A DNA stretch of 23,180 bases from CAZHFW01 sp964531675 (GTDB lineage Bacteria > Planctomycetota > Phycisphaerae > Phycisphaerales > UBA1924): the NCBI GenBank assembly GCA_964531675.1, contig CAZHFW010000048.1, forward strand, positions 1 to 23,180, read 5' to 3'. The notes under the pieces are model-generated. The model did no database searches. It saw only the letters and a list, made by a program, of their open reading frames with translations, and was not told the DNA's origin. Shown piece by piece: positions 1-7,037 of this stretch (position 1 is its first letter; every line of letters starts with the position of its first letter). Both the position numbers and the translations under genes were made by a program.

Positions 1-1
1 C

Positions 2-670
2 GGTCGCCCGCCGCGCCGCGATGGTGCGCCGCAGGGCGGTCCTCCGCGCGAACAGCGTCAAGGCAACCCGCCGCCTTCCGACGGCGCGCCGCGCAGCAAT
101 CCGCCTCGCCAGGGCGGACCGCGTCAGGGACAGCCAAACGCCCAGGGACAGGGCTCCGGCCAACCCAGGCAAGGCGGCCCCGAGCGCAGCAACGATCGCA
201 ACGCCGATCGGGGCCAGCGCCCGCCCCGCGACCAGCGCAGGCCTCGCCCCCAGGACGAAATCATCGATCTGGACGACATCGAGACCGATCTGGGCGATCG
301 CCCGCGCCGCGATGATCGTGGACCGCGTGAGCGCCAAGGCGGCGGCCAGCAGGGCGGACCGAGCAGCGGACCGGGAGGCGGCCAGCCCAACCGCGGTTCA
401 GGCCGTGGACCCGAGCGCAGCCGCAATGGCCCGCCTCCGGAACCCCGCGAAGGCAACGATGGACCGGACGATCAGGACATCGGTGGCCCGGAAGGCAGCG
501 GCCCGGACCAGGGCGGTCGTCGTCGCCGTCGGCGTCGCCGCGGCGGCCCCGGGCGCGGACCCGGAGGCCCCCAGGGCGGCCCGAACGGCGGCCCAAGCGG
601 GGGTCCCAACAGTGGCCCGCGTCCCAACCCCGGCACAGGCCCATCCTCCCCGCCGCCGCAGGGTCCGTAA
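2..670 (+). CDS. C-terminal part of an Arg/Gly/Pro/Gln-rich disordered protein (5' end outside window)
   Basis: The reading frame is open from the left edge and ends at TAA 668-670, giving about 222 residues with no start in the window. The composition is almost only G, R, P, Q, S, N and D, with repeated QGGP/GGP units, so this is an intrinsically disordered tail. Two landmarks stand out: an acidic patch DEIIDLDDIETDLGD in the middle, and eight consecutive arginines (bases 518-541) followed by a Gly-rich stretch. RGG-like tails of this kind are known on RNA-binding proteins such as DEAD-box helicases, RNase E/G-type nucleases and Rho; which of these lies upstream cannot be told here. A different frame over the same bases (21-737) also looks open but has no recognisable composition. 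The gene ends 63 bases before the signal peptidase gene and may be co-transcribed with it. Confidence 0.6.
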   Translation, partial: GRPPRRDGAPQGGPPREQRQGNPPPSDGAPRSNPPRQGGPRQGQPNAQGQGSGQPRQGGPERSNDRNADRGQRPPRDQRRPRPQDEIIDLDDIETDLGDRPRRDDRGPRERQGGGQQGGPSSGPGGGQPNRGSGRGPERSRNGPPPEPREGNDGPDDQDIGGPEGSGPDQGGRRRRRRRRGGPGRGPGGPQGGPNGGPSGGPNSGPRPNPGTGPSSPPPQGP

Positions 671-733
671 ACCGCGCCCGTGCCCGGTTCTGATTGCGTC
701 ACCCCGGGCCGACGCGTCGATAAGTTGGGTCCG

Positions 734-2461
734 ATGAGCACCGGCCAGCCCGAACCGCAGCCCCAGGCCCCGCAGCCTGCACCAGCCCCCAGACCGGCGC
801 CGCATCAGACCTCCATCAAGGAGACGCTGACCTCGCTCATCATCGCCTTCGCGCTGGCGTTTGTGTTCCGGGGCTTCGTCGTCGAGGCGTTCGTCATTCC
901 CACCGGTTCGATGGCGCCGACCCTGCTCGGCGCGCACATGCGCTTCCAGAATCCCGACTCGGGGTACAACTGGGCCGTCGCGCCGTGGGCGTACAACGAC
1001 GCCGATCACATGGACCCCAAGCCCTTCCAGGGCAACGACCAGGAGGGGTACCAGGTCATCGTGCACGATCCCCTGACCAAGCAGGCGCTGACGCGCACCC
1101 GCGTCGAACGCCGCGCTGGCGATCGCATCTTCGTCTTCAAATACCTCTACAGCATCTTTGATCCGCAGCGCTTCGACGTGGTCGTCTTCAAGAACCCGCT
1201 GAACCCCAACGAGAACTTCATCAAGCGTCTCATCGGGCTCCCGGGTGAGCAGGTCGCGCTCATCGATGGCGACGTGTACTCGCGCCCCGCCGACGCCCGC
1301 GCGCCCGACGCGACCACCTGGGATCAGCCGGGCTGGACGATCCAGCGCAAGCCCGAGCGCGTGCAGCGCGCGGTCTGGCAGACCGTGTTCGACACCGCGT
1401 TCACGCCTCCCGGCACATTCCGCCCGCCCTGGGTCCCCGCGGGCCAGGGCTGGAAGATCGAGGGCTCGCCCATCTACACCCACGACGGCGCGGATCGCTC
1501 TTCGCTCGTGTGGGACGACGCGGGCTGGCCGATCACGGATCGCTATGCGTACAACGAGTTCCCCCGCGCCCCCGAAGGCGACTGGCTCGAGGGTTTCCAG
1601 CCCGACATGCACGCGACCGGCGGGCTGCCTGTGCCGTACATGACCGCGGTCTATCCCGTCAGCGATCTGCGTCTGTCCATGGCGCTCACGCCCTCGGAAG
1701 CGCCCACGGACTTTGCGGCGACGATCACGACGCGCCAGCACACGTTCACCGCCAAGTACACGCCCTCGACGACCAGCAAGCCCGCAAAGATCTCGCTGGT
1801 CATGACGCCCGAGGGGGGAACGCCGCAGGAGCTGGGCTCACGCGAGCTCGACATCGATCCCTTTGCTGCGGGCCACCCCACGAACTTCGAGTTCTGGCAC
1901 GCCGACCAGAGGCTGCAGATCTGGATCGATCAGACGCTGGTGCTCAGCGCGGATTACGACTGGACGCCCGCGGAGCGCGTGCGTCACAGCTTCGGCCAGT
2001 CGATCGCGCAGCTGCTGTCGCGCGAAGGCCGGGGCCGTTCGAGCGTGTTCAGCGATGCGAGCATCTACCGCGGCCCGCGCGTGCGCCTGGACTTCGGGCC
2101 CGGGAGCTTCGAGCTCCGGCGGCTCGCGCTGGATCGCGATCTGTTCTATCAGCCTCACCAGCGCCCGCCCACGATTGATCCGCCCGCCGGAAGTCATCCC
2201 GCCTTCACGAAGGTGCTCAACGCCGACCAGTTCTTCTGCTGCGGCGACAACTCGCCGGAGAGCTACGACTGCCGCCTGTGGGACCGCGTGGACCCATGGG
2301 TCGCAGCCCAGGTGGACGCGACGCCGGGCGTCGTCCCGCGCGACCTGCTGATCGGGAAGGCCTTCGTGGTGTACTTCCCCGCGGTCGAGCGTCGCCAGAT
2401 TCCCAGATTGAATCTGAGCATCCCCGTGCCCGACTTCGGGCGCATGCGATTCATCTTCTGA
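734..2461 (+). CDS. lepB: Signal peptidase I, oversized planctomycete-type
   Basis: Type I signal peptidase, 575 aa from the ATG at 734; an in-frame start at 680 would add 18 unconvincing residues. It would cleave signal peptides from exported proteins at the outer face of the inner membrane. After a Pro/Gln-rich N-terminus comes one membrane segment (about residues 33-50). The catalytic serine is S59 in PTGSMAPTLLG, the general-base lysine is K164 in NFIKRLIGLPGE, and the conserved GDNSPESYDCR box is at 504-514. K164 and the last box are about 340 residues apart, against roughly 135 in E. coli LepB. The extra material contains a beta-rich stretch (about 330-430) that could be an inserted beta-sandwich, which is inference. 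The Ser-Lys dyad is intact, so the enzyme should be active. No clear terminator with a U-tract follows on this strand. Confidence 0.93.
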   Translation: MSTGQPEPQPQAPQPAPAPRPAPHQTSIKETLTSLIIAFALAFVFRGFVVEAFVIPTGSMAPTLLGAHMRFQNPDSGYNWAVAPWAYNDADHMDPKPFQGNDQEGYQVIVHDPLTKQALTRTRVERRAGDRIFVFKYLYSIFDPQRFDVVVFKNPLNPNENFIKRLIGLPGEQVALIDGDVYSRPADARAPDATTWDQPGWTIQRKPERVQRAVWQTVFDTAFTPPGTFRPPWVPAGQGWKIEGSPIYTHDGADRSSLVWDDAGWPITDRYAYNEFPRAPEGDWLEGFQPDMHATGGLPVPYMTAVYPVSDLRLSMALTPSEAPTDFAATITTRQHTFTAKYTPSTTSKPAKISLVMTPEGGTPQELGSRELDIDPFAAGHPTNFEFWHADQRLQIWIDQTLVLSADYDWTPAERVRHSFGQSIAQLLSREGRGRSSVFSDASIYRGPRVRLDFGPGSFELRRLALDRDLFYQPHQRPPTIDPPAGSHPAFTKVLNADQFFCCGDNSPESYDCRLWDRVDPWVAAQVDATPGVVPRDLLIGKAFVVYFPAVERRQIPRLNLSIPVPDFGRMRFIF

Positions 2462-2497
2462 ATACGCAGCGCTGAAACAACAGTCCCAAAAAATGAA

Positions 2498-2529
2498 GCG
2501 CCCCGCCCGGATGCTGCCGGACGGGGCGC
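2498..2529 (-). terminator. Strong hairpin with terminator polarity toward the minus strand
   Basis: GCGCCCCGCCCGG (2498-2510) pairs with CCGGACGGGGCGC (2517-2529): 13 positions with one C-A mismatch and a 6-base loop. The plus strand has no T-tract after it, while the A-run at 2488-2493 would give a U-tract on the minus strand, four bases from the stem. It may still act as a 3'-end structure for lepB. No minus-strand gene that it could terminate is visible. Confidence 0.5.
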
Positions 2530-2758
2530 CTCATCAGAGAAGCTTGTGCACCCCCGCGTGGTCGCGGTCTCTCGACCTGACGGGTTTATTCTGGACAAAT
2601 CTGTTCGCTTGTCGGGCAATTTCCCGGTTTCGGGATGGCTTCTCATTGAAGGGCCTTGCACCAGAATCGGGAGCAGTTAAGCTCGCTCACGGCCTGCCTT
2701 CGGGCCGCCGCTCGTCCCCTGGGGGTTCACGGAAGACGAACGACCCGAGAGACACACG

Positions 2759-4021
2759 ATGCCCGGACATGAGAAACCGAACGAAGCTCGGCGCGCGCGC
2801 CTCGAGCAGCTGGTCCAGCTCGCTGCGACGTATCGCGGGATGAGCCGGAATCAGATTGCCGACGCGCTTGGCCGGAAGATGGGAAACGAGGTGCCCGAGT
2901 CGGGCAACCCCAAGCTTGACCTGGTGTATTCCCTGGCCGAACTCCTGGATTGGCCGGTGGGTGAAGTGGCGGAGCTGCTGATGGGCGACTCCGCCTCCGG
3001 CGCCTTGGGCGTGGCAAGCCGGCCTTACGACGAAGTCGACCAGGAGATGGTGAAGCTCCACCGTGCCGGCCGGTACCGCGAACTGGTGGATATGGCGCGG
3101 GCGCAGGTCGCCCGGGCCAAGACCCCCCAGGAGCGGGCGGTCGCCAGGCAGCGTGAGTTCCTGGGCTGGGACGGCCTGGGCCGCTACTCCCGCTGCGTGG
3201 AGGCCCTGCGCTCGGGTCTGCGGGAGCGCCCGATTTCCCGCGGCGCCCGCCTGATTCTGACCAGCAACCTGGCGTTCTCGCTGTACTCCCTGGGTCAATG
3301 GCAAGAAGCCCGGGGCATCGCGCTGGAGATGTCCGAGTACCTCAATGAGGAAACGCCCCGCACCGAGGCGGAAATGGTGGCGCACGCCGAGAGCCTGAGC
3401 GTGGTCGGCCAGTGCGAACGCGTGGGCATCGCCGAGGACGAGCTGCGGGCCGATCGCCGCGCCGCCAGGTCGCTGGAGGCCTTGACGCGCGCGGGCGAAC
3501 TTTTCGGGAATCTACACAAGGGACACAACGATCCGCATTATGCTGCCCTTGCGAAGACTTGCGAAATGGCGATGCTCGAAGGACGAGCGTTCCTCCAGCA
3601 GGTTGAAGCGGTGGCGGCGGTGGAAGAAGTCAGCAACTTCCTCGATGGGTACTGCGACCCTGAAAAGGTGCCCTCGGCGGACTGGCTGACGACCGGGTGT
3701 TGGGCCTGTGTCTTCGGCTGCAACATCGCGCTGCGTCACCTGCCTGATCGGGAGATGAACCGCGCGGTCGCGGTGTTCACGAACAAGGGATATGAACTGG
3801 CGGACCGGCTTGATGACTGGTCCCTTCGCGAACGGCTGTTCACCATCGAGTTCCTCCAGCGCCAGCGTGTCGCTGACCTGGTGGGAACCCCGCTTGAGTG
3901 GAGCATCGATCACGAAGAAGTGCGAACGATTGTTGGAACGATGGGACGGATTCCTGCATTCCGGGACGTGGGCTGGCACATTCTGAATAGCGCTCGCATC
4001 ATCGGGAGCGGATCGAGGTAA
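2759..4021 (+). CDS. HTH-containing protein with TPR-like helical repeats, putative regulator
   Basis: 420 aa, no signal peptide, so probably cytoplasmic. Residues about 15-78 read as an XRE-like helix-turn-helix: SRNQIADALGRK could be helix 2, and LDLVYSLAELLDWPVGEVAE resembles the last two helices of that fold. The rest is almost all amphipathic helices with TPR-like patterns such as LHRAGRYRELVDMARAQ and NLAFSLYSLGQWQEARGIAL, which suggests a superhelical sensor or interaction domain. HTH plus TPR is the architecture of peptide-sensing regulators (RRNPP type) and of many other regulators. The gene stops 3 bases before the ATG of a small exported dockerin protein, so the two are surely co-transcribed. 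The HTH call is by eye and moderate; the target and ligand are unknown. Confidence 0.6.
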   Translation: MPGHEKPNEARRARLEQLVQLAATYRGMSRNQIADALGRKMGNEVPESGNPKLDLVYSLAELLDWPVGEVAELLMGDSASGALGVASRPYDEVDQEMVKLHRAGRYRELVDMARAQVARAKTPQERAVARQREFLGWDGLGRYSRCVEALRSGLRERPISRGARLILTSNLAFSLYSLGQWQEARGIALEMSEYLNEETPRTEAEMVAHAESLSVVGQCERVGIAEDELRADRRAARSLEALTRAGELFGNLHKGHNDPHYAALAKTCEMAMLEGRAFLQQVEAVAAVEEVSNFLDGYCDPEKVPSADWLTTGCWACVFGCNIALRHLPDREMNRAVAVFTNKGYELADRLDDWSLRERLFTIEFLQRQRVADLVGTPLEWSIDHEEVRTIVGTMGRIPAFRDVGWHILNSARIIGSGSR

Positions 4022-4024
4022 TCC

Positions 4025-4450
4025 ATGAACACAACCCACTCCAACCGCTCCGCGAACCTCGCTGCCGCCCGTCGGGTCGCCGGGATCGCCGTCGCGGCCT
4101 TTGCGCTCGCGTCCGCAGCCAGCGCCCAGTCGGCATCGGAGCCTGGCCCGCAGGCGGGCGTCGCTCCGGACAGCATCCCGACCACCGACACCGCCAATCC
4201 CGCGCCGGGCGGGGGTGCGGGCCCCGGGAAGATCGAGCAGGGCGGCACCCGCCAGGTCACCGTGAAGCAGATCCGTTACACGAACTGCCCGGGCGACATG
4301 AACGAAGACGGCGTCGTCGACATCGGCGACCTCTTCGCCTTCTTCGACCTCTTCGACCGCGAAGATCCCAAGGCGGACATGGTTCCCGATCGCGCCTTCG
4401 GCATCGATGACCTTTTCTCCTTCCTGGTCGCCTTCGACGAAGGCTGCTGA
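4025..4450 (+). CDS. Small exported protein with C-terminal dockerin-like EF-hand pair ending in Gly-Cys
   Basis: 141 aa. A signal peptide covers about residues 1-35 (Arg-rich start, hydrophobic core IAVAAFALASAASA, likely cleavage after ASA). A Pro/Gly-rich linker runs to about residue 75. The C-terminus is a dockerin-like duplication: repeat 1 starts at C88 (CPGDMNEDGVVDIGDLFAFF) with a good calcium-loop pattern, and repeat 2 (about 116-141, ADMVPDRAFGIDDLFSF) keeps the helix but has lost several loop ligands. It ends in FDEGC, the terminal GC seen in planctomycete dockerin-anchored exported proteins. No catalytic or adhesive domain is present, which is unusual, since this module normally sits on a large protein. 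A GAGG Shine-Dalgarno (about 4014-4017) overlaps the end of the upstream regulator gene, and a strong terminator follows. Function unknown. Confidence 0.78.
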   Translation: MNTTHSNRSANLAAARRVAGIAVAAFALASAASAQSASEPGPQAGVAPDSIPTTDTANPAPGGGAGPGKIEQGGTRQVTVKQIRYTNCPGDMNEDGVVDIGDLFAFFDLFDREDPKADMVPDRAFGIDDLFSFLVAFDEGC

Positions 4451-4473
4451 GCCCGATCGGTCTTGAATCACCA

Positions 4474-4504
4474 AAGCCTCGGGGGTGCTCCCCGGGGCTT
4501 TTTT
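4474..4504 (+). terminator. Rho-independent terminator after the regulator/dockerin operon
   Basis: AAGCCTCGGGG (4474-4484) pairs with CCCCGGGGCTT (4490-4500), one G-U wobble, 5-base loop, followed by a T-run 4499-4504. It is 23 bases after the dockerin stop codon and isolates the operon from kbl. Confidence 0.9.
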
Positions 4505-4560
4505 CATGCCGGGATCTGGAGCCGCCCAGCGGGCCGACTTTCCATGGGGCCTCTCGGGTT

Positions 4561-4566
4561 TACAAT
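4561..4566 (+). promoter_or_regulatory. -10 box TACAAT of a probable leaderless kbl promoter
   Basis: TACAAT matches the TATAAT consensus at 5 of 6 positions and ends 6 bases before the kbl ATG at 4573, so transcription should begin at or next to the A of the start codon. No Shine-Dalgarno and no convincing -35 box are seen. The same hexamer-6-ATG spacing occurs before the PLP enzyme gene at 8840 and clpS. Confidence 0.55.
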
Positions 4567-4572
4567 CGCCCC

Positions 4573-5847
4573 ATGAGCACCACGACCGCTGCCCCGGGCC
4601 ATGTCCGCCCCTTTGACGCCCGCACCGACAAGATCCTCTCCGACCTTCGGGCGGGGGGGCAGTTCAAGCACCTGCAGATGCTCAACTCGCCGATGGATGC
4701 GGTGGTCAAGCTCCGCGGCCCGGACGGGAAGTTCCGCGACACGCTCTGCTTCTGCTCCAACAACTACCTGGGACTGGCCAATCACCCCGAGGTCATCGAA
4801 GCGGGCCACCGCGGGCTGCGCGACTTCGGCGCGGGCACCGCGAGCGTGCGGTTCATCTGCGGCACGTTCACGCCGCACGAAGAACTCGAGGAACGCATCG
4901 CGGCCTACATGGGCACCGAGGCGTCCTACACCTTCGTGAGCGCCTGGACCGCCAACGAAGCGGTCTTCCCCACGCTCTGCGAGCCCGGAGACATCATCAT
5001 CTCCGACGAGCTCAACCACGCCTGCATCATCGACTCGATCAGGCTCGCGGCCACGATCAAGAAGGGCGTCCACAAGACGGTCTACAAGAACAACGTGCTG
5101 ACCGGGCCCGGCTCGCTCGAGGAACGCCTCCAGCAGGCCCGCGCCAACCCCGAAGTCACGGGCCAGATCTGGGTCGTGACCGACGGCGTGTTCAGCATGG
5201 AGGGCTCCATCGCCGACCTGCCGACGATGCGCCGCCTCTGCGATCAGTACGACGCGTACCTGGTCGTCGACGACTCCCACGGCCACGGCGTGATGGGCAA
5301 GCTCGGACGTGGAACCCATGAGCACTTCGGGATGGTCGGCGCCTGGGGCTCGGCCGACCGCGCCACCAAGGGACGCGTGGATATCTTCACCGGCACGCTC
5401 GGCAAGGCGCTGGGCGGCGGCGCGGGCGGGTTCATCGCGGGATCGCGCCGGGTCATCGACCTGATCATCCAGCGCGGCCGTCCCACGCTCTTCTCCAACG
5501 CGCTCCCGGCGACCGTCGCGTGCAGCGCCTCCAAGGCCATCGAGATCATCCAGCGCGAACCCGAGCGCGTCGCGAGGCTCCGCGATAACGTCGCGTACGC
5601 CCGCAAGAAGCTCAAGGACGCGGGCTTCAGCGTGCTCGAGTCCCCCACCGCGATCTGCCCGATCATCGTGCACGACACCGCCAAGGCGATCGCGATGAGC
5701 AAGAAGCTCCTCGAACTCGGCGTGTTCGTGATCGGCTTCGGATACCCGGTCGTCCCCGAAGGCCACGCGCGCCTGCGGTGCCAGATCTCCGCGGCCCACA
5801 CGCATCAGCACATCGACACGCTGGTGGACTCGCTCCGGAAGCTGTGA
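4573..5847 (+). CDS. kbl: Glycine C-acetyltransferase (2-amino-3-ketobutyrate CoA ligase)
   Basis: 424 aa member of the alpha-oxoamine synthase family (fold type I PLP enzymes). KBL interconverts 2-amino-3-oxobutyrate plus CoA and glycine plus acetyl-CoA in threonine breakdown. Features seen: SNNYLGLANHPEV near the N-terminus, the PLP-stacking H149 in DELNHACIID, D233 and H236 in VVDDSHGHG, and the Schiff-base K278 in GTLGKALGGGAGG. The C-terminal GYPVVPEGHARLRCQISAAH matches KBL better than its relatives KAS (BioF), ALAS and serine palmitoyltransferase. A short extra segment (GMVGAWGSADRATK) before the lysine motif makes it slightly longer than E. coli Kbl (398 aa). No threonine dehydrogenase gene is next to it. 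The start is supported by the -10 box 6 bases upstream; a stable hairpin follows the stop. Confidence 0.88.
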   Translation: MSTTTAAPGHVRPFDARTDKILSDLRAGGQFKHLQMLNSPMDAVVKLRGPDGKFRDTLCFCSNNYLGLANHPEVIEAGHRGLRDFGAGTASVRFICGTFTPHEELEERIAAYMGTEASYTFVSAWTANEAVFPTLCEPGDIIISDELNHACIIDSIRLAATIKKGVHKTVYKNNVLTGPGSLEERLQQARANPEVTGQIWVVTDGVFSMEGSIADLPTMRRLCDQYDAYLVVDDSHGHGVMGKLGRGTHEHFGMVGAWGSADRATKGRVDIFTGTLGKALGGGAGGFIAGSRRVIDLIIQRGRPTLFSNALPATVACSASKAIEIIQREPERVARLRDNVAYARKKLKDAGFSVLESPTAICPIIVHDTAKAIAMSKKLLELGVFVIGFGYPVVPEGHARLRCQISAAHTHQHIDTLVDSLRKL

Positions 5848-5857
5848 TGTCTGACCG

Positions 5858-5885
5858 AGCCTCTGGCGCAAGCCAGAGGTTTCTT
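5858..5885 (+). terminator. GCAA-loop hairpin after kbl, probable terminator
   Basis: CCTCTGGC (5860-5867), loop GCAA, GCCAGAGG (5872-5879): a perfect 8-bp stem, extended by a G-U and an A-U pair, followed by the T-rich TTTCTTCT. It starts 10 bases after the kbl stop. A sister hairpin lies at 5967-5986. Confidence 0.7.
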
Positions 5886-5966
5886 CTCGTGGGTGGAGAG
5901 ACCGCGGTGCGTGCAAGGACCGCGAGCTTCCCTGGGGAGAATGGCCGGGACGCGTGATTGCCGGTT

Positions 5967-5986
5967 CCTCTCGCTTGCGCGAGAGG
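5967..5986 (-). repeat. Second GCAA-loop hairpin, sister of the one at 5860-5879, on the opposite strand
   Basis: Read on the minus strand it is CCTCTCGC-GCAA-GCGAGAGG, a perfect 8-bp stem 13 bases past the end of the dehydrogenase gene. It differs from the plus-strand hairpin at 5860-5879 by a single swapped base pair (C-G for G-C). No U-tract follows on the minus strand, so terminator activity is uncertain. Confidence 0.6.
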
Positions 5987-5999
5987 CTCTGGCAGAGGC

Positions 6000-6950
6000 T
6001 TAGGCGTATGCCGCACTGAAGGGGCAGGCCTTGTGCTCGGGCGTTTCGCCCGCGAGGACCCGGGCCACGTCGCGGACCACCCACGACATGGCGCGGTTGG
6101 CGGCCTCGGTCGCAGCGGCGATATGCGGCGCCAGGTGGACGTTGGGAATGTCCAGGAGCGGATACGCCGCGTCGAAGGGCTCGGGGTCGTGCACGTCGAG
6201 CATCGCGGCGGCGCCGGGATGGCGGATGAAGAAGTCGGCGCACGCGTAGGGCTCGATCACAAATCCGCGGCTTGTGTTCACCAGGATCGCGTCCGACTTC
6301 ATGCGCCCGAAGAGCGACGCGTCGAGCAGGTGCTTGTTGCCCGGACGGGAATCGACATGCAGCGAGAGGATGTCGGCCCGGGAGAAGAGATCCTCGCGGG
6401 AAACGGGCTCGGCGCCGAACCGTCTGGAGGGATCGATCTCAACCAGGTCGTTGTAGATCGTGCGGACGCCGAAACCCTGGGCGGCACGCGCGACGCGCTG
6501 GCCGACCTTGCCCATGCCCAGGATGCCGATCGTGCAATCCGAGAGTTGACGGCGGGCGCGCAGGTCGTTGCGGAGCTGCCGCCAGGACTTCTCGTCGATC
6601 GCCTTGTCAAGGAAGAGCCTCGGGCGCATCGCGTCAAAGAGCAGGGCGAAGACGTACTCGGCGACCGCTTGCGTGTTGGCGTCGGGCGTGTGCACCACCG
6701 CGACGTCCCGGGCGTGGCACGCCTTGAGATCGACGCGCTCCAGGCCGACGCCCGCGCGTCCGATCACCTTCAGTTTCGGTGCGCGGTCCAGCATCGCCTG
6801 ATCCACACGCGTGTAGGTGCGGATCACCAGACCCGAGGCCTGCCCGATGAGATTGGAGAAACGGGCGTCCTCGACGCAGCACTTCACGAGCTCACACCGC
6901 TCGCCCAGCCAGACGGCCGCGGCATGATCGAGCTCTTCGGTTTGGATCAC
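6000..6950 (-). CDS. D-isomer-specific 2-hydroxyacid dehydrogenase (SerA-like)
   Basis: 316 aa from a GTG at 6950; I see no in-frame ATG nearby upstream, so the start is uncertain. NAD-dependent dehydrogenase of the D-2-hydroxyacid family, similar in plan to the catalytic part of 3-phosphoglycerate dehydrogenase but without the C-terminal ACT domain. The Rossmann motif GMGKVG is at 145-150, and the catalytic triad appears complete: R228 in NTSRG, E257 in DVHDPEPF and H276 in LAPHIAAAT. RAGVGLERVD at 65-74 is the usual substrate-loop region. The substrate could be 3-phosphoglycerate, glyoxylate/hydroxypyruvate or another 2-oxoacid; sequence alone does not decide. It lies 87 bases downstream of clpS on the same strand and is probably co-transcribed with it. 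Confidence 0.85.
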   Translation of the reverse strand: MIQTEELDHAAAVWLGERCELVKCCVEDARFSNLIGQASGLVIRTYTRVDQAMLDRAPKLKVIGRAGVGLERVDLKACHARDVAVVHTPDANTQAVAEYVFALLFDAMRPRLFLDKAIDEKSWRQLRNDLRARRQLSDCTIGILGMGKVGQRVARAAQGFGVRTIYNDLVEIDPSRRFGAEPVSREDLFSRADILSLHVDSRPGNKHLLDASLFGRMKSDAILVNTSRGFVIEPYACADFFIRHPGAAAMLDVHDPEPFDAAYPLLDIPNVHLAPHIAAATEAANRAMSWVVRDVARVLAGETPEHKACPFSAAYA

Positions 6951-7037
6951 CAGATGTGCCAGGAGCCGGCTCCCATCGAACTCACGTCGAACGCAACGGA
7001 TGATGGTAGCGCCGCGATGGCGGCTTTCTCCGGAGCT

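Noticed and set aside
21..737. A 238-codon open frame at the left edge with an ATG
   Set aside because: It is the +1 shadow of the Gly/Arg/Gln-rich frame ending at 670, and it overlaps the start of lepB.
398..1741. A 447-codon minus-strand open frame
   Set aside because: It is antisense to the disordered-protein gene and lepB; no family features, and R/G/A/V/D-rich like other shadows.
2646..2680. TTGAAG with a TTAAGC-like hexamer as a promoter for the regulator gene
   Set aside because: The spacing is over 20 bases, too long for a standard promoter; no other pair fits.
4504..6243. A 579-codon minus-strand open frame antisense to kbl
   Set aside because: kbl has complete catalytic motifs. 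The antisense frame runs through the terminator and both spacer hairpins, with shadow-like composition.
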